Source: Saccharomyces uvarum | Lineage: Eukaryota; Ascomycota; Saccharomycetes; Saccharomycetales; Saccharomycetaceae | NCBI GenBank assembly: GCA_947243795.1 | Contig: OX365929.1 | Coordinates: 248,001 to 312,000, forward strand | Direction of reading: 5' to 3' | Length of the DNA stretch: 64,000 nt | Shown: piece by piece, positions 10,451-19,150 of the stretch | Position numbering within the stretch: the stretch's first letter is position 1 | How the letters are laid out: each line of letters opens with the position of its first letter | The notes under the pieces: generated by a model | The model's input: only the letters and a program-made list of their open reading frames with translations | Database searches by the model: none | What the model was told of the DNA's origin: nothing | Program-made: the position numbers and the translations under genes

Positions 10451-12613
10451 TTATTCTGGACATCGTTTCATATACTTTTCTTTATAAATCCAATCTGAAC
10501 CTAACAAATTTGCACCCTTTTTATCAGCTATTCTAAACCATGCAGCTGCTCTCATGAGATTCTTTTTTTTTATATTTGAAGTCTTGGACCAAATTGTTCC
10601 ACTTAAACACATGGAATCTACATGGCCCAATATGGCGGCTTTCTCTAGAAATTTCAAACCTTTTATTTCGTCTGGATAGTCTATTCCAAGACCCTTTAAA
10701 TACGCCATACCGCATTCATATAAGGCGGGGGCTGTTGGTTCAGGCGCTATATCAGGAATCTCATTTATCGAAGTTAAGTTTAATGGATTTATATCCAAAT
10801 TAAGAACTTCAGCGGTAAATGATTTTATATCAGTAGCAGCCATCAAATACCCTAATGAAAGCTTTAGATTCTTATCCACCCCGCAACCGTGTCGTAGAGC
10901 TAGCCCATATAGCAAGAATGCTGTCTTGTTACCACACATGCAGGCTTTCTTCAGGCGTTGAGCAGATTCTTCTAGTTTGCCTTGATGACGCATGGTAATT
11001 GCCAATCCGATATGTGAAGATTCATCACTATCAAAAGGTTCTTGATGAAATTTAAGTTTTTCGCAGGTGTCTGCTGTGGTTGATCCTTGTTTCTTGTGAT
11101 TGGGAGTATCAGCATATTGAGTTGAATCACTTGGTACCATGCCATCTAGGGAAAGTGTTCTTCTTCTAACTCTAGAACTATTAAGTTTACTTAATGGTGC
11201 TGTCGGAGCATTTAGGTCAGTTGCTTTTGAATTTTTTTCCATTGCTTGAAAATCTGAAAAAGTTCTCAGATGAGTCCTATTTGGACGTGTTTTATCTTTT
11301 GTTTTGTTATCAGTAATTTGTTGGGCTGATGATAGTGTTTTGAAATGGAAGACAGGGTTTGGAGGGAAAATATATTTAGCCAAATGAGGGTTAGAACTAT
11401 TAGTACTAGCGGAGATTTGAGGCAAATGGGTATTTTCACTGGAAAAGTCCAATGAATTTGTTGTAGAGCGACTTGGGCTTGAGCCTTCAGAATCAAAGTC
11501 TTTTTTGTTCTTTGCCCTTGCTCTGGGAGATTTGAACAATTTTTTTAAAGAGTTTAATGAGGATTTTTTCTTGTGAGCCTTATACGGTGGTGTTGGAGGT
11601 ACTGAAACATCGTTTGTCAGCGTACTGGGTTTTGTTATTGTGGAAGTAGAAGAACCGGATCGTCTTGGAGAGTTTTTAACAGGAGTAGTATCATCTTTCA
11701 GTATTCTAAGTTTAGAAAATGAGGAGGATTCACTTTCAAAAGAAGATTGAGTTTTCGGTTTGGATAATTGCCCAACTTCGGAAAACGAAGTATCGGTGCT
11801 TGTCGAACTTCCGTTTCGATAAAGGTGATTGTTTCTTTGCATAGACATAAACTCATTAGGGGAGTTCTCCTTTTCAATTGTCCAGTCTTTATTTTTGGGT
11901 TTATTATTGTTATCAGATATTAGCATCGGGTAAAGATGATGCAGTTTGGAGTTCTCAATTCTATACTTTTCAAAGTTTAAAGCATTCGGGGTATTTGAAG
12001 TGGGGTTATAGTTATTGTTATCGGGATTTGGGTATTTGTAGTCATTGTTATTTCTGTTCATTGAAGGATTCATTTCTTTTAAAGTTTCGGAGTCGTAATC
12101 TTCTTCGACGATGTAAGAGTATCTTGATTTCGCAGGCAAATGCCTTTCCACTTTGCAAGAGGAATATTTGCCTCTCAATGTAGAATCCTTCTCCTTTAGA
12201 CTGTTTATTATAAGAGAGCGATCCCTAGCTTGCACATATGTTGGGGAAGGACTAATTCTATACCTCAATGACGGAAACTCTGACGCAGGCATACATAATG
12301 TGGGACCAGCAGTTGTGTGTGACAATTGGGAATTTCTAGAGGCATTTTCCTCCTCTAACAAAGCCTCTTGCAGTAGGAGTTCATCTTCTAAGCTAAGGTC
12401 TAGCTTATCGAGAAGCCTCTCAGTTGTCTGAGTAGATTCAAAGGAAATGCTGCTTTTATTTGAATTTGCATAGCTAAACCGTGTATCCATTGATGATTCG
12501 AAGCTATTATTAAGTGGTGGGTTTTGTGAGACTTCCTTAAAGCTAGTTTCCTTTAGTTGATCCTTGCTACTTATTCGATCCGCCCGAGAATTGTTTTTTA
12601 TATTTTGATTCAT
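10451..12613 (-). CDS. DSF2: Dsf2, Sel1-repeat protein of unknown role
   Basis: The 720-residue product (S. cerevisiae about 736) is mostly a low-complexity, Ser/Asn/Thr-rich N-terminal two thirds with short basic clusters (for example HKKKSSLNSLKKLFKSPRAR), likely disordered and phosphorylated. The C-terminal about 180 residues have Sel1/TPR-like repeats: IGLAITMRHQGKLEESAQ, LLYGLALRHGCGVDKN and ECGMAYLKGLGIDYPD. These are protein-protein interaction folds of the kind found in Chs4/Skt5-like proteins. S. cerevisiae DSF2 was named as a gene raised in an mpt5 deletion suppressor context; its molecular role is not established. Its upstream neighbour differs from S. cerevisiae because FLR1 is missing. 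Confidence 0.93.
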   Translation of the reverse strand: MNQNIKNNSRADRISSKDQLKETSFKEVSQNPPLNNSFESSMDTRFSYANSNKSSISFESTQTTERLLDKLDLSLEDELLLQEALLEEENASRNSQLSHTTAGPTLCMPASEFPSLRYRISPSPTYVQARDRSLIINSLKEKDSTLRGKYSSCKVERHLPAKSRYSYIVEEDYDSETLKEMNPSMNRNNNDYKYPNPDNNNYNPTSNTPNALNFEKYRIENSKLHHLYPMLISDNNNKPKNKDWTIEKENSPNEFMSMQRNNHLYRNGSSTSTDTSFSEVGQLSKPKTQSSFESESSSFSKLRILKDDTTPVKNSPRRSGSSTSTITKPSTLTNDVSVPPTPPYKAHKKKSSLNSLKKLFKSPRARAKNKKDFDSEGSSPSRSTTNSLDFSSENTHLPQISASTNSSNPHLAKYIFPPNPVFHFKTLSSAQQITDNKTKDKTRPNRTHLRTFSDFQAMEKNSKATDLNAPTAPLSKLNSSRVRRRTLSLDGMVPSDSTQYADTPNHKKQGSTTADTCEKLKFHQEPFDSDESSHIGLAITMRHQGKLEESAQRLKKACMCGNKTAFLLYGLALRHGCGVDKNLKLSLGYLMAATDIKSFTAEVLNLDINPLNLTSINEIPDIAPEPTAPALYECGMAYLKGLGIDYPDEIKGLKFLEKAAILGHVDSMCLSGTIWSKTSNIKKKNLMRAAAWFRIADKKGANLLGSDWIYKEKYMKRCPE

Positions 12614-12877
12614 TACTTTTTCGTGTGACGTAAAAGTCCGTTTGTTTTTCTTCCAATTTTTAGTTTTTCAGTTTTTCTCGAGATTCTTGCTTTTCTCCTA
12701 TATTTAGCATGGGGCTAAGGAATGTGTTATTTGTAGAGATCAAAGACAGCGAAATCAAGAAAAATTTTAGCTGGAGAAGGATTTGTTATTTTGGTCTGTG
12801 TAAAACAATATATTGTGCTTGGTAGCAGGGTGGCAGATAAGGTGATTTGGTAATCAAACCCAGGAACGATTACAATG

Positions 12878-12892
12878 CTGCTGCTGCTGCTG
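12878..12892. repeat. (CTG)5 triplet run, non-coding
   Basis: Five CTG triplets lie about 265 bp upstream of DSF2, in the region where FLR1 is absent. They are short and perfect. Confidence 0.8.
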
Positions 12893-13190
12893 TTGTTTTT
12901 CATCAAAAGAATTCTGCGAAAGCTGATTTAACGCCCAGAAACCTGCGCAGGCCGCTTGAAGGCAAGCAGGGCTGAAGGAACGTGCAGCGGCGGCCTCACG
13001 AGGAGTTCTGGGCGCAACGTGTTGTGTCGACATACAATACAAGACGCGTCAATTCTTTTCACGTATTACCTATAAGTTTACGCTACGTTAAGCTGGTCCA
13101 TAGGAAACATAGACGCCGTTACGTGCCAGCTTGTATTGCAGATTAGAACCATGATTCCATCACGTGCTTCTGCTGCCCAGAGCGGTGTGG

Positions 13191-13208
13191 CTCTCTCTCT
13201 CTCTCTCT
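13191..13208. repeat. (CT)9 dinucleotide run
   Basis: A perfect CT dinucleotide tract follows a CACGTG E-box by 24 bp in the DSF2-HHF1 spacer. CT/GA tracts can exclude nucleosomes. No gene overlaps it. Confidence 0.85.
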
Positions 13209-13576
13209 TTTCGTAATGTGAGACATCCAATCCTTGTCAACTTTATACAGAATATATACAACCGTGCTCTGTAGAACAATACCGCTTCGTTGGTTAGCGT
13301 GTTGGGTACTGGGTCTACCATTCATGCTATTGGCAGGGCAAGCGAACAAGTTACTGTAGGTTCGGTAGCATTTAGTGCAGCATTCTCTGCGTCATCTGTC
13401 CGTATTAGCCCAACGACCCCATTCATTTTGGAGAGATTCTTTACGAATAAAAGTAATAAGTAAGTATAACTATGTGCACTTCTTGCTGATTTAGACTCTT
13501 TTACAATTGTTCGATTTTTTTGTTTATACATTTTTTACTTTGATTACTATTTACTACCTTTCTTTTTTTACAGCAG

Positions 13577-13587
13577 AAAACATAAAT
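13577..13587 (-). other. Exact 11/11 ARS consensus 3' of histone H4 (probable origin, H4 ARS)
   Basis: Read on the minus strand, this is ATTTATGTTTT, an exact match to the ORC-binding consensus WTTTAYRTTTW. It lies about 315 bp beyond the HHF1 stop in AT-rich DNA. S. cerevisiae has a well-studied origin in the same place (the H4 ARS, ARS209), so position and motif agree. Activity is inferred. Confidence 0.65.
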
Positions 13588-13903
13588 AGAGAACATAAAA
13601 ATAAACAAATGCTTAATATTTTCTTGTAACCTCTGATAAGTATAAAAAGTGGTAGACACACAAACTCATCCAGCATTGGCCTGAAGTTCAATAGGCGGTG
13701 GCAAAAGAAGAAAGTCAAACTATTAAACCCAATTAAAATTAAATTAAATACCCTTTATATATTTATAATTATACATATTTCTCCTATACCCGCTATAATA
13801 CACACACATATTTATAGAAGAAAAACCGGGCAGTTGAATACGAATCCCAAAATATTTGTTTGTTTTTGTTGTTTTTGTTTGTTGCTTTTTTGAATCAGCG
13901 AGA

Positions 13904-14296
<393 letters not shown>

Positions 14297-14333
14297 TCAA
14301 ATCGGTAGGGGAAAACACGCCTGTATTTATATT

Positions 14334-14341
14334 AAACGAAC
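14334..14341 (-). promoter_or_regulatory. TATA box of HHF1
   Basis: On the minus strand this reads TATAAATA, about 120 bp upstream of the H4 ATG, which is a normal yeast TATA-to-start distance. Confidence 0.65.
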
Positions 14342-14481
14342 AGGACCATTCCAACAAACAATCTACACACCATATAGGCGCTTTACGCTGTGAGCGGAGA
14401 ACGGGGGTGGCAATTCACCACCGTATTCGCGGGCGTGTGCGAAAGTAAACAACTTTGTTTTCTCCCGCCAACTATTATGGG

Positions 14482-14497
14482 GCGAAGCGGCTGGAAC
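14482..14497 (-). promoter_or_regulatory. Histone UAS element 1 (Spt10-type)
   Basis: The plus strand reads GCGAA-N7-GAAC, the same end blocks and 16-bp length as the yeast histone UAS consensus GCGAAAAANTNNGAAC. It is the most degenerate of the four in the middle. Spt10 binds pairs of such elements to activate core histone genes in late G1/S. Confidence 0.7.
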
Positions 14498-14516
14498 AGT
14501 TTTACTATGCAAAGAT

Positions 14517-14532
14517 GCGAATTTCTCAGAAC
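14517..14532 (-). promoter_or_regulatory. Histone UAS element 2 (Spt10-type)
   Basis: The plus strand reads GCGAATTTCTCAGAAC, matching both end blocks of the histone UAS. It has the same orientation as element 1, with a 35-bp start-to-start distance, so the two form a tandem pair on the HHF1 side. Confidence 0.75.
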
Positions 14533-14578
14533 GCGGTTACTGAATTCGGGCGGCGCGATACAAAATGATTTTGCCCTC

Positions 14579-14594
14579 GTTCTCACAACTTCGC
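14579..14594 (+). promoter_or_regulatory. Histone UAS element 3 (Spt10-type)
   Basis: The plus strand reads GTTCTCACAACTTCGC, the inverse orientation of elements 1 and 2, with intact GTTC and TTCGC blocks. Confidence 0.78.
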
Positions 14595-14612
14595 ATTGCC
14601 TCATACATTACC

Positions 14613-14628
14613 GTTCTCGTAACTTCGC
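14613..14628 (+). promoter_or_regulatory. Histone UAS element 4 (Spt10-type)
   Basis: The plus strand reads GTTCTCGTAACTTCGC, differing from element 3 at only two positions and 34 bp downstream of it. It lies about 245 bp from the HHT1 ATG. Confidence 0.78.
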
Positions 14629-14758
14629 ACTTTTCCTAGCTCAGCACCTTTGGATTCCTGGCCGTAATATCTCCCCTTGGCTTTTAGCGTGGGAGATAAC
14701 GAAAACGCCCGAGTGTTTTTCTCTACGGTTCTCTCCACGCCTCCTTGCTGCACTCTCA

Positions 14759-14766
14759 TATAAAAG
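14759..14766 (+). promoter_or_regulatory. TATA box of HHT1
   Basis: TATAAAAG lies 106 bp upstream of the H3 ATG, in the CT-rich leader typical of highly expressed yeast genes. Confidence 0.75.
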
Positions 14767-14862
14767 AGAGTGTTTGTTCCTCGGAATACAGCTCTCTCCA
14801 TCTTCTTCTCATACACTTTTCCTCTTACAATATATAGAAAAGTATCGTACACACATATATAA

Positions 14863-15282
<420 letters not shown>

Positions 15283-15638
15283 TTTATTTGATCGTTATCA
15301 GTTCTAATAAAACAAACAAACACAATAAAATATCAATCAACATATATTTAGGTTTATTGGGTTCTTTAACAGTTGTATAATAGTTATTTTTATATTATAA
15401 AAATATAGGTTTTAATCAAAAAAAAACAGGGTTTTTATTTATTACTTTATCTTTCGTTATCAGACCTAGTTCAGCTTCGAAAAATATTACCTTTCCTTTC
15501 AACATTATTAGACGAAAGGAGGAAATTCATTCATTATCTCAGGTTAAATTTCATAGACCAAATTATATAATTAGTATTTAGGTACGTATTAACATAGTAG
15601 GCGGCATAGCATCTGTTTTCATTTTCAAACTAAACTTT
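15283..15638. other. Convergent HHT1/IPP1 3' region
   Basis: This 356-bp AT-rich stretch lies between two stops facing each other and holds both 3' untranslated regions. TA-rich efficiency elements and A-runs suited to 3' end formation are seen. There is no gene and no exact ARS consensus. Confidence 0.5.
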
Positions 15639-16502
15639 TTAGACAGAGCCAGAGATAAAGAACCACTTGTCGACAGACTTGTCAATTGGAGCATCTTCCT
15701 TTGGAGAAGCTGGAGGAATAGAACTAGAGGCACTGGTGGAGTAGGTTGGGGTGTCAGCCAAAGTAGCATTGGTTAAGTCAATACCCTTGTTGTCAGAAGA
15801 CTTGCCGGCAATCAATTGCTTCCAGGCTTCGTGAGTTTCCTTGATGATGTCCAAAGCATACTTCTTGTTCTTGGCTTCACCAGAGAAGGCAAATTGATTT
15901 TCTGGCTTACCGTCTGGAATTTTGTAAATTCTGAACCATTCATTGGTAGCTCTCAATAGACCTGGGAAGTATTTTTCAACATCTTCAATGTCGTTCAACT
16001 TTGGAGCTAATGGATCATTGATATCAATGGCAATGACTTTCCAGTCAGTTTCACCTTCATCTAACAAAGCCATGACACCTAAAGCCTTAACTTGCTTGAC
16101 TTGACCAGTGTAAGCAATGGTTTCACCAATTTCCAAAACATCAATTGGATCGTTGTCACCCACGGCTTTGGTTTCTGGGTGGCTTTCATTTGGATCTTCC
16201 CAGGTTTGTGGTAAAGCACCGTAGTTGTGAATGTAACCATGGTGAGGGAAACAATTTCTAACAAATCTTAACTTACCCTTCTTGGTGTCTTGAATGATTG
16301 GGTTCAAGGTTTCTTCCTTGGTGATTTCCAACTTTGCGTTAGTCCAACGTGGAATTTCAACAACCATGTTGAAAACGTTGTTCTCCTTGTCGGCGTACAA
16401 AGGAATGTCGTGGAAGGCAGAGATTGGGTTACCATCCTTTTCGATGTAAACTTTGTATTCCAAGGTGTTCTTGGCACCAATTTGTCTAGTAGTGTAAGTC
16501 AT
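15639..16502 (-). CDS. IPP1: Inorganic pyrophosphatase Ipp1
   Basis: The 287-residue product is the essential cytosolic family I pyrophosphatase, which hydrolyses PPi and so pulls biosynthetic reactions forward. The family signature [11 protein letters not shown] (metal-binding Asp residues near 116-121) is present, as are [15 protein letters not shown] and the downstream [15 protein letters not shown]. Length equals S. cerevisiae. Codon use is strongly biased, as for an abundant enzyme. The C-terminal extension after residue 240 is the Ser/Pro-rich tail of yeast Ipp1 ending KWFFISGSV. Confidence 0.97.
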   Translation of the reverse strand: MTYTTRQIGAKNTLEYKVYIEKDGNPISAFHDIPLYADKENNVFNMVVEIPRWTNAKLEITKEETLNPIIQDTKKGKLRFVRNCFPHHGYIHNYGALPQTWEDPNESHPETKAVGDNDPIDVLEIGETIAYTGQVKQVKALGVMALLDEGETDWKVIAIDINDPLAPKLNDIEDVEKYFPGLLRATNEWFRIYKIPDGKPENQFAFSGEAKNKKYALDIIKETHEAWKQLIAGKSSDNKGIDLTNATLADTPTYSTSASSSIPPASPKEDAPIDKSVDKWFFISGSV

Positions 16503-17814
16503 TATTAGATTGCGTGTCGTGATATGCCCCTTTGTAAATCAAACATTTAATAAGATAAAAGTGATAGAGGAAATCATTGAAAATAAGTTTCAAATCGACC
16601 ATTTCTATTCTCGACACGACCTTAAATGTCGAAAAAAAAGGAAAAAAAAGTCACCATGAGACTGTCGTACCAAATGACTGTGGCTTCTAGTGCTGCTATA
16701 ACGTGCTTTTCCGCAACCAAATGAGGTCTTTTTACAAAGCCGCTCATTGTATGTCAATATCAAGTGTTCACTTATCATGCATATTCGGTACGCCACGGTT
16801 GCTTTAGTGCGGGTGATAATTGAACGTTTTCATGCTCCTGTGTTGATTAGTTAGTCTCCATTGCGCGGCTTTGGTAAGGCAACTTAATTGTGCCTCTTCA
16901 AAAACAGCTTAAAAGTGAACCTTCACCCTTTTAAGCCTCCGAACCTCAAATATTCTGGATTTTTGAACCTTATACTAGACGGCTTCTTGGTCTTCTGAGA
17001 TTTTTGGCGGACATCATTAGAACGTAGTTTATCGACAGTCTTTATAGAGCTATAATGTAACAACTTAGCAAAGAAAGATCTCTTGAACATCAAATTACAG
17101 AGGCATAGTATACTATTTCAGACACTCTACTCAACTATGTCACTCGAGGCCTCGATTATTTTTTGAAGCGTTCTCCAGATAATCTTCGTGATCTAATTTT
17201 TCCGCAGCATTTCATATCAGAGCTACGCCTTCAGGCACAACCTAATCTTTAGTAAAGGATAACCTTCGTGGAACCGGTTCATAGTTGTTTCGGTGATAAA
17301 TCCTAGTTAACGTACAATATGCGGCTTCCTTTCTCAAGAATCCCGAATAATCATGTTCCAGGGGCAAATAGGTTGGACCGCAGGCCTAGTTAGTCTTCCA
17401 TCAAAAAAAAAAGCAGAGCATAATGGCCCTTTCAAGGTGTGAAGAATTAGCGTTTAAACAGCACTACATTTCGTTAGGTAATTTTAGGAAAGATTCGCTC
17501 ATAACAATTAAGGCGTTTTAATATTTTCAATTCGTGTTTCAACCTCGCAGTCAGCGCTTTCGTCCTTCTCTTTCTTTTAACTTGTTATTAGTTTGTTTTA
17601 CTTTTCTTGTTTCTGTCGCAGAGTTCAATGAGGTTCTGCGAAGTTCAAGCATGGCTGCAAGCTAGTGTAATGATGTTCTTCCACTTTTCAACTCTGTATT
17701 ATCAGCAATGTAAAGTTGATGGTAGCAATACTTAAATTTGATTTAAATCAGAGTCCATACTTGTGCTGAAGAGCTAATAACCCTCATTTTTGCCCAGCTC
17801 TCTCGTAAATTTCA
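16503..17814. other. IPP1-tRNA spacer, no supported gene
   Basis: This is a 1.3-kb stretch with no ORF over 63 codons. In S. cerevisiae the corresponding interval carries the dubious YBR012C, the small ORF YBR013C and, in the reference strain, a Ty1 copy near the tRNA. None of these is recognisable here, and I saw no LTR ends or target-site duplication. It must contain the IPP1 promoter at its left end. Confidence 0.5.
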
Positions 17815-17887
17815 GCTTCTATGGCCAAGTTGGTAAGGCGCCACACTAGTAATGTGGAGATCGTCGGTTCAAATCCGACTGGAAGCA
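17815..17887 (+). tRNA. tT(AGU): tRNA-Thr(AGU)
   Basis: The 73-nt gene folds as a cloverleaf. The acceptor stem pairs GCTTCTA with TGGAAGC plus discriminator A. The anticodon stem pairs CCACA with TGTGG around loop CT-AGT-AA, giving anticodon AGT at 17848-17850. The A box is TGGCCAAGTTGG at 17822-17833 and the B box GGTTCAAATCC at 17866-17876. There is no intron. AGU (inosine at position 34) reads ACU/ACC/ACA threonine codons. A T6 pol III terminator follows. Confidence 0.97.
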
Positions 17888-17891
17888 ATTA

Positions 17892-17897
17892 TTTTTT
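17892..17897 (+). terminator. RNA polymerase III terminator of tRNA-Thr
   Basis: A run of six T residues on the non-template strand begins 5 nt after the tRNA 3' end, the usual pol III stop. Confidence 0.85.
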
Positions 17898-18186
17898 CTT
17901 AAAAAAAAGCGTAATAATTGTTACAAGCTATGGTAGACCTTATGGTCCGACCACTATAAGTTGCAGCCAAATTTTTATTCGTGCACGATATATAAGATTT
18001 ATGTTGTGGATAGGTACAAAGCAGCTTTAAAAGCTGTATGATTTTCCCCCAAACAAATGACTCTCATGTTATTTAATGCTATATGTAGTCCTGTATATAA
18101 GTGATAATTTTTCCTTGCTATATCTCAATATTATTTGAACAAGCTCCCTTTCAATGAAGAGAAAGACGGAAGATTGGTTTTTAAAT

Positions 18187-18801
18187 CTAGATACTCTCAG
18201 ATGGTGGAACAGCTTCTACAGTAAAGGCGCCATTACTCCACTCTTTTAGAGATTCTAACAGCTTATCATCTTTATGTAATGTGACCATATCGTCACACCC
18301 ACCTTTGGAGACACCATTGATGATAACGTTTGGAACCGTTCTTCTTCCAGTGACCTTTTCAATATAATCTTGTAGTTCTTCTGTGTGTTCATGCAGATCC
18401 AACTCCACGACGTAATAAGATGGAGAAAATTTGTACGATTCAGCAAGTAAATTTTTCAATTTTTTGCTAAAGGGACAGTAACTTTTACTGAAAACAATCA
18501 TGTGTGATTGTTTTAGTATGGTCTCATACTCTGTAGCGGCATCGAACTTTCCTTCCTTACTATTTTCATTCACTTCATCAACTTCCTTGTCTTGTTTACT
18601 TGCTACTGAATTATGGACAGATTCGGGAGTACCTGGAGCATTTCCCGATTCGTTGAATGTTACCAGTGAACCAGGATGGTAGTTTACACCACTTTCACCA
18701 GTGCTAGTACTTGAATTTCTTATGACCAAAAACACTAGGACCAGTAACAAATTAGTTATCACCAGGACTCTCACGTTTCTTTTATTTATAACAATAGCCA
18801 T
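18187..18801 (-). CDS. GRX7: Monothiol glutaredoxin Grx7 (cis-Golgi, type II membrane protein)
   Basis: The 204-residue product has a short basic cytosolic N-terminus, one membrane anchor near residues 12-28 (LVITNLLLVLVFLVI), a low-complexity luminal stalk to about 90 and a thioredoxin-fold glutaredoxin domain. The active site reads SKSYCPFSKKL, so Cys-Pro-Phe-Ser, against CPYS in S. cerevisiae Grx7 as I recall it. The GSH-binding TVPNVIING block follows, with the GG motif as SKGGCDDM, which adds a Cys not in the S. cerevisiae GGYTE version. The protein handles redox and oxidative stress in the early secretory path. YBR013C, next to it in S. cerevisiae, is absent. Confidence 0.94.
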   Translation of the reverse strand: MAIVINKRNVRVLVITNLLLVLVFLVIRNSSTSTGESGVNYHPGSLVTFNESGNAPGTPESVHNSVASKQDKEVDEVNENSKEGKFDAATEYETILKQSHMIVFSKSYCPFSKKLKNLLAESYKFSPSYYVVELDLHEHTEELQDYIEKVTGRRTVPNVIINGVSKGGCDDMVTLHKDDKLLESLKEWSNGAFTVEAVPPSESI

Positions 18802-19150
18802 CTTTACTTATTTTGTACTCTATTAAGAACTAGTTAAGAGTATTGGGCGGATGAAAAAAAACCCTTTATGGTGGTTTCTATGTCTGATTCGACCTCTTTG
18901 ATTGAAGGGACAAGTTTCAAATGGCAAGCATCCTGCGGAGAGTTTTTTTTATTTTTTTTGTCAATGCAGCCCCACTCCAGTGACGTAATGACGGTTTTTT
19001 TGCACCCATAATGATTTTTTGTAGTATAGATCTGTAGCAGTCATTTTATGTTGCTTGTAAAAAAATATTATATGAATGAAAAATAAACATGTATGTAAAA
19101 GACAGTAGTAACGTAAACCCCAATGAATGTTGCCCAGACTATGGTCTGAA
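18802..19150. other. GRX7 promoter and MNN2 terminator region
   Basis: This 349-bp stretch lies between two minus-strand genes, with T-rich tracts at 18945-18960 and 18998-19005. It holds the GRX7 promoter. I assign no specific site. Confidence 0.45.

Larger units (their letters stand above)
12614..13903. other. DSF2-HHF1 spacer, lacks FLR1; contains DSF2 promoter, H4 3' region and origin
   Basis: S. cerevisiae has the multidrug transporter FLR1 (YBR008C, about 1.65 kb) here on the minus strand. This stretch is only 1.29 kb, and the longest open frames are under 75 codons with no hydrophobic, transporter-like segments. It holds a (CTG)5 run at 12878-12892, an MCB-like ACGCGT at 13044-13049, a CACGTG E-box at 13161-13166, a (CT)9 run at 13191-13208, and an exact ARS consensus at 13577-13587. 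Confidence 0.7.

Noticed and set aside
16503-17814. Search for Ty/LTR remains upstream of the tRNA-Thr
   Set aside because: No LTR end motif, primer-binding site or target duplication was recognised by eye; a profile search would be needed to detect old fragments.
17821-18030. 69-codon plus-strand frame over the tRNA
   Set aside because: It is the tRNA gene read as protein; the cloverleaf and pol III boxes explain the sequence.
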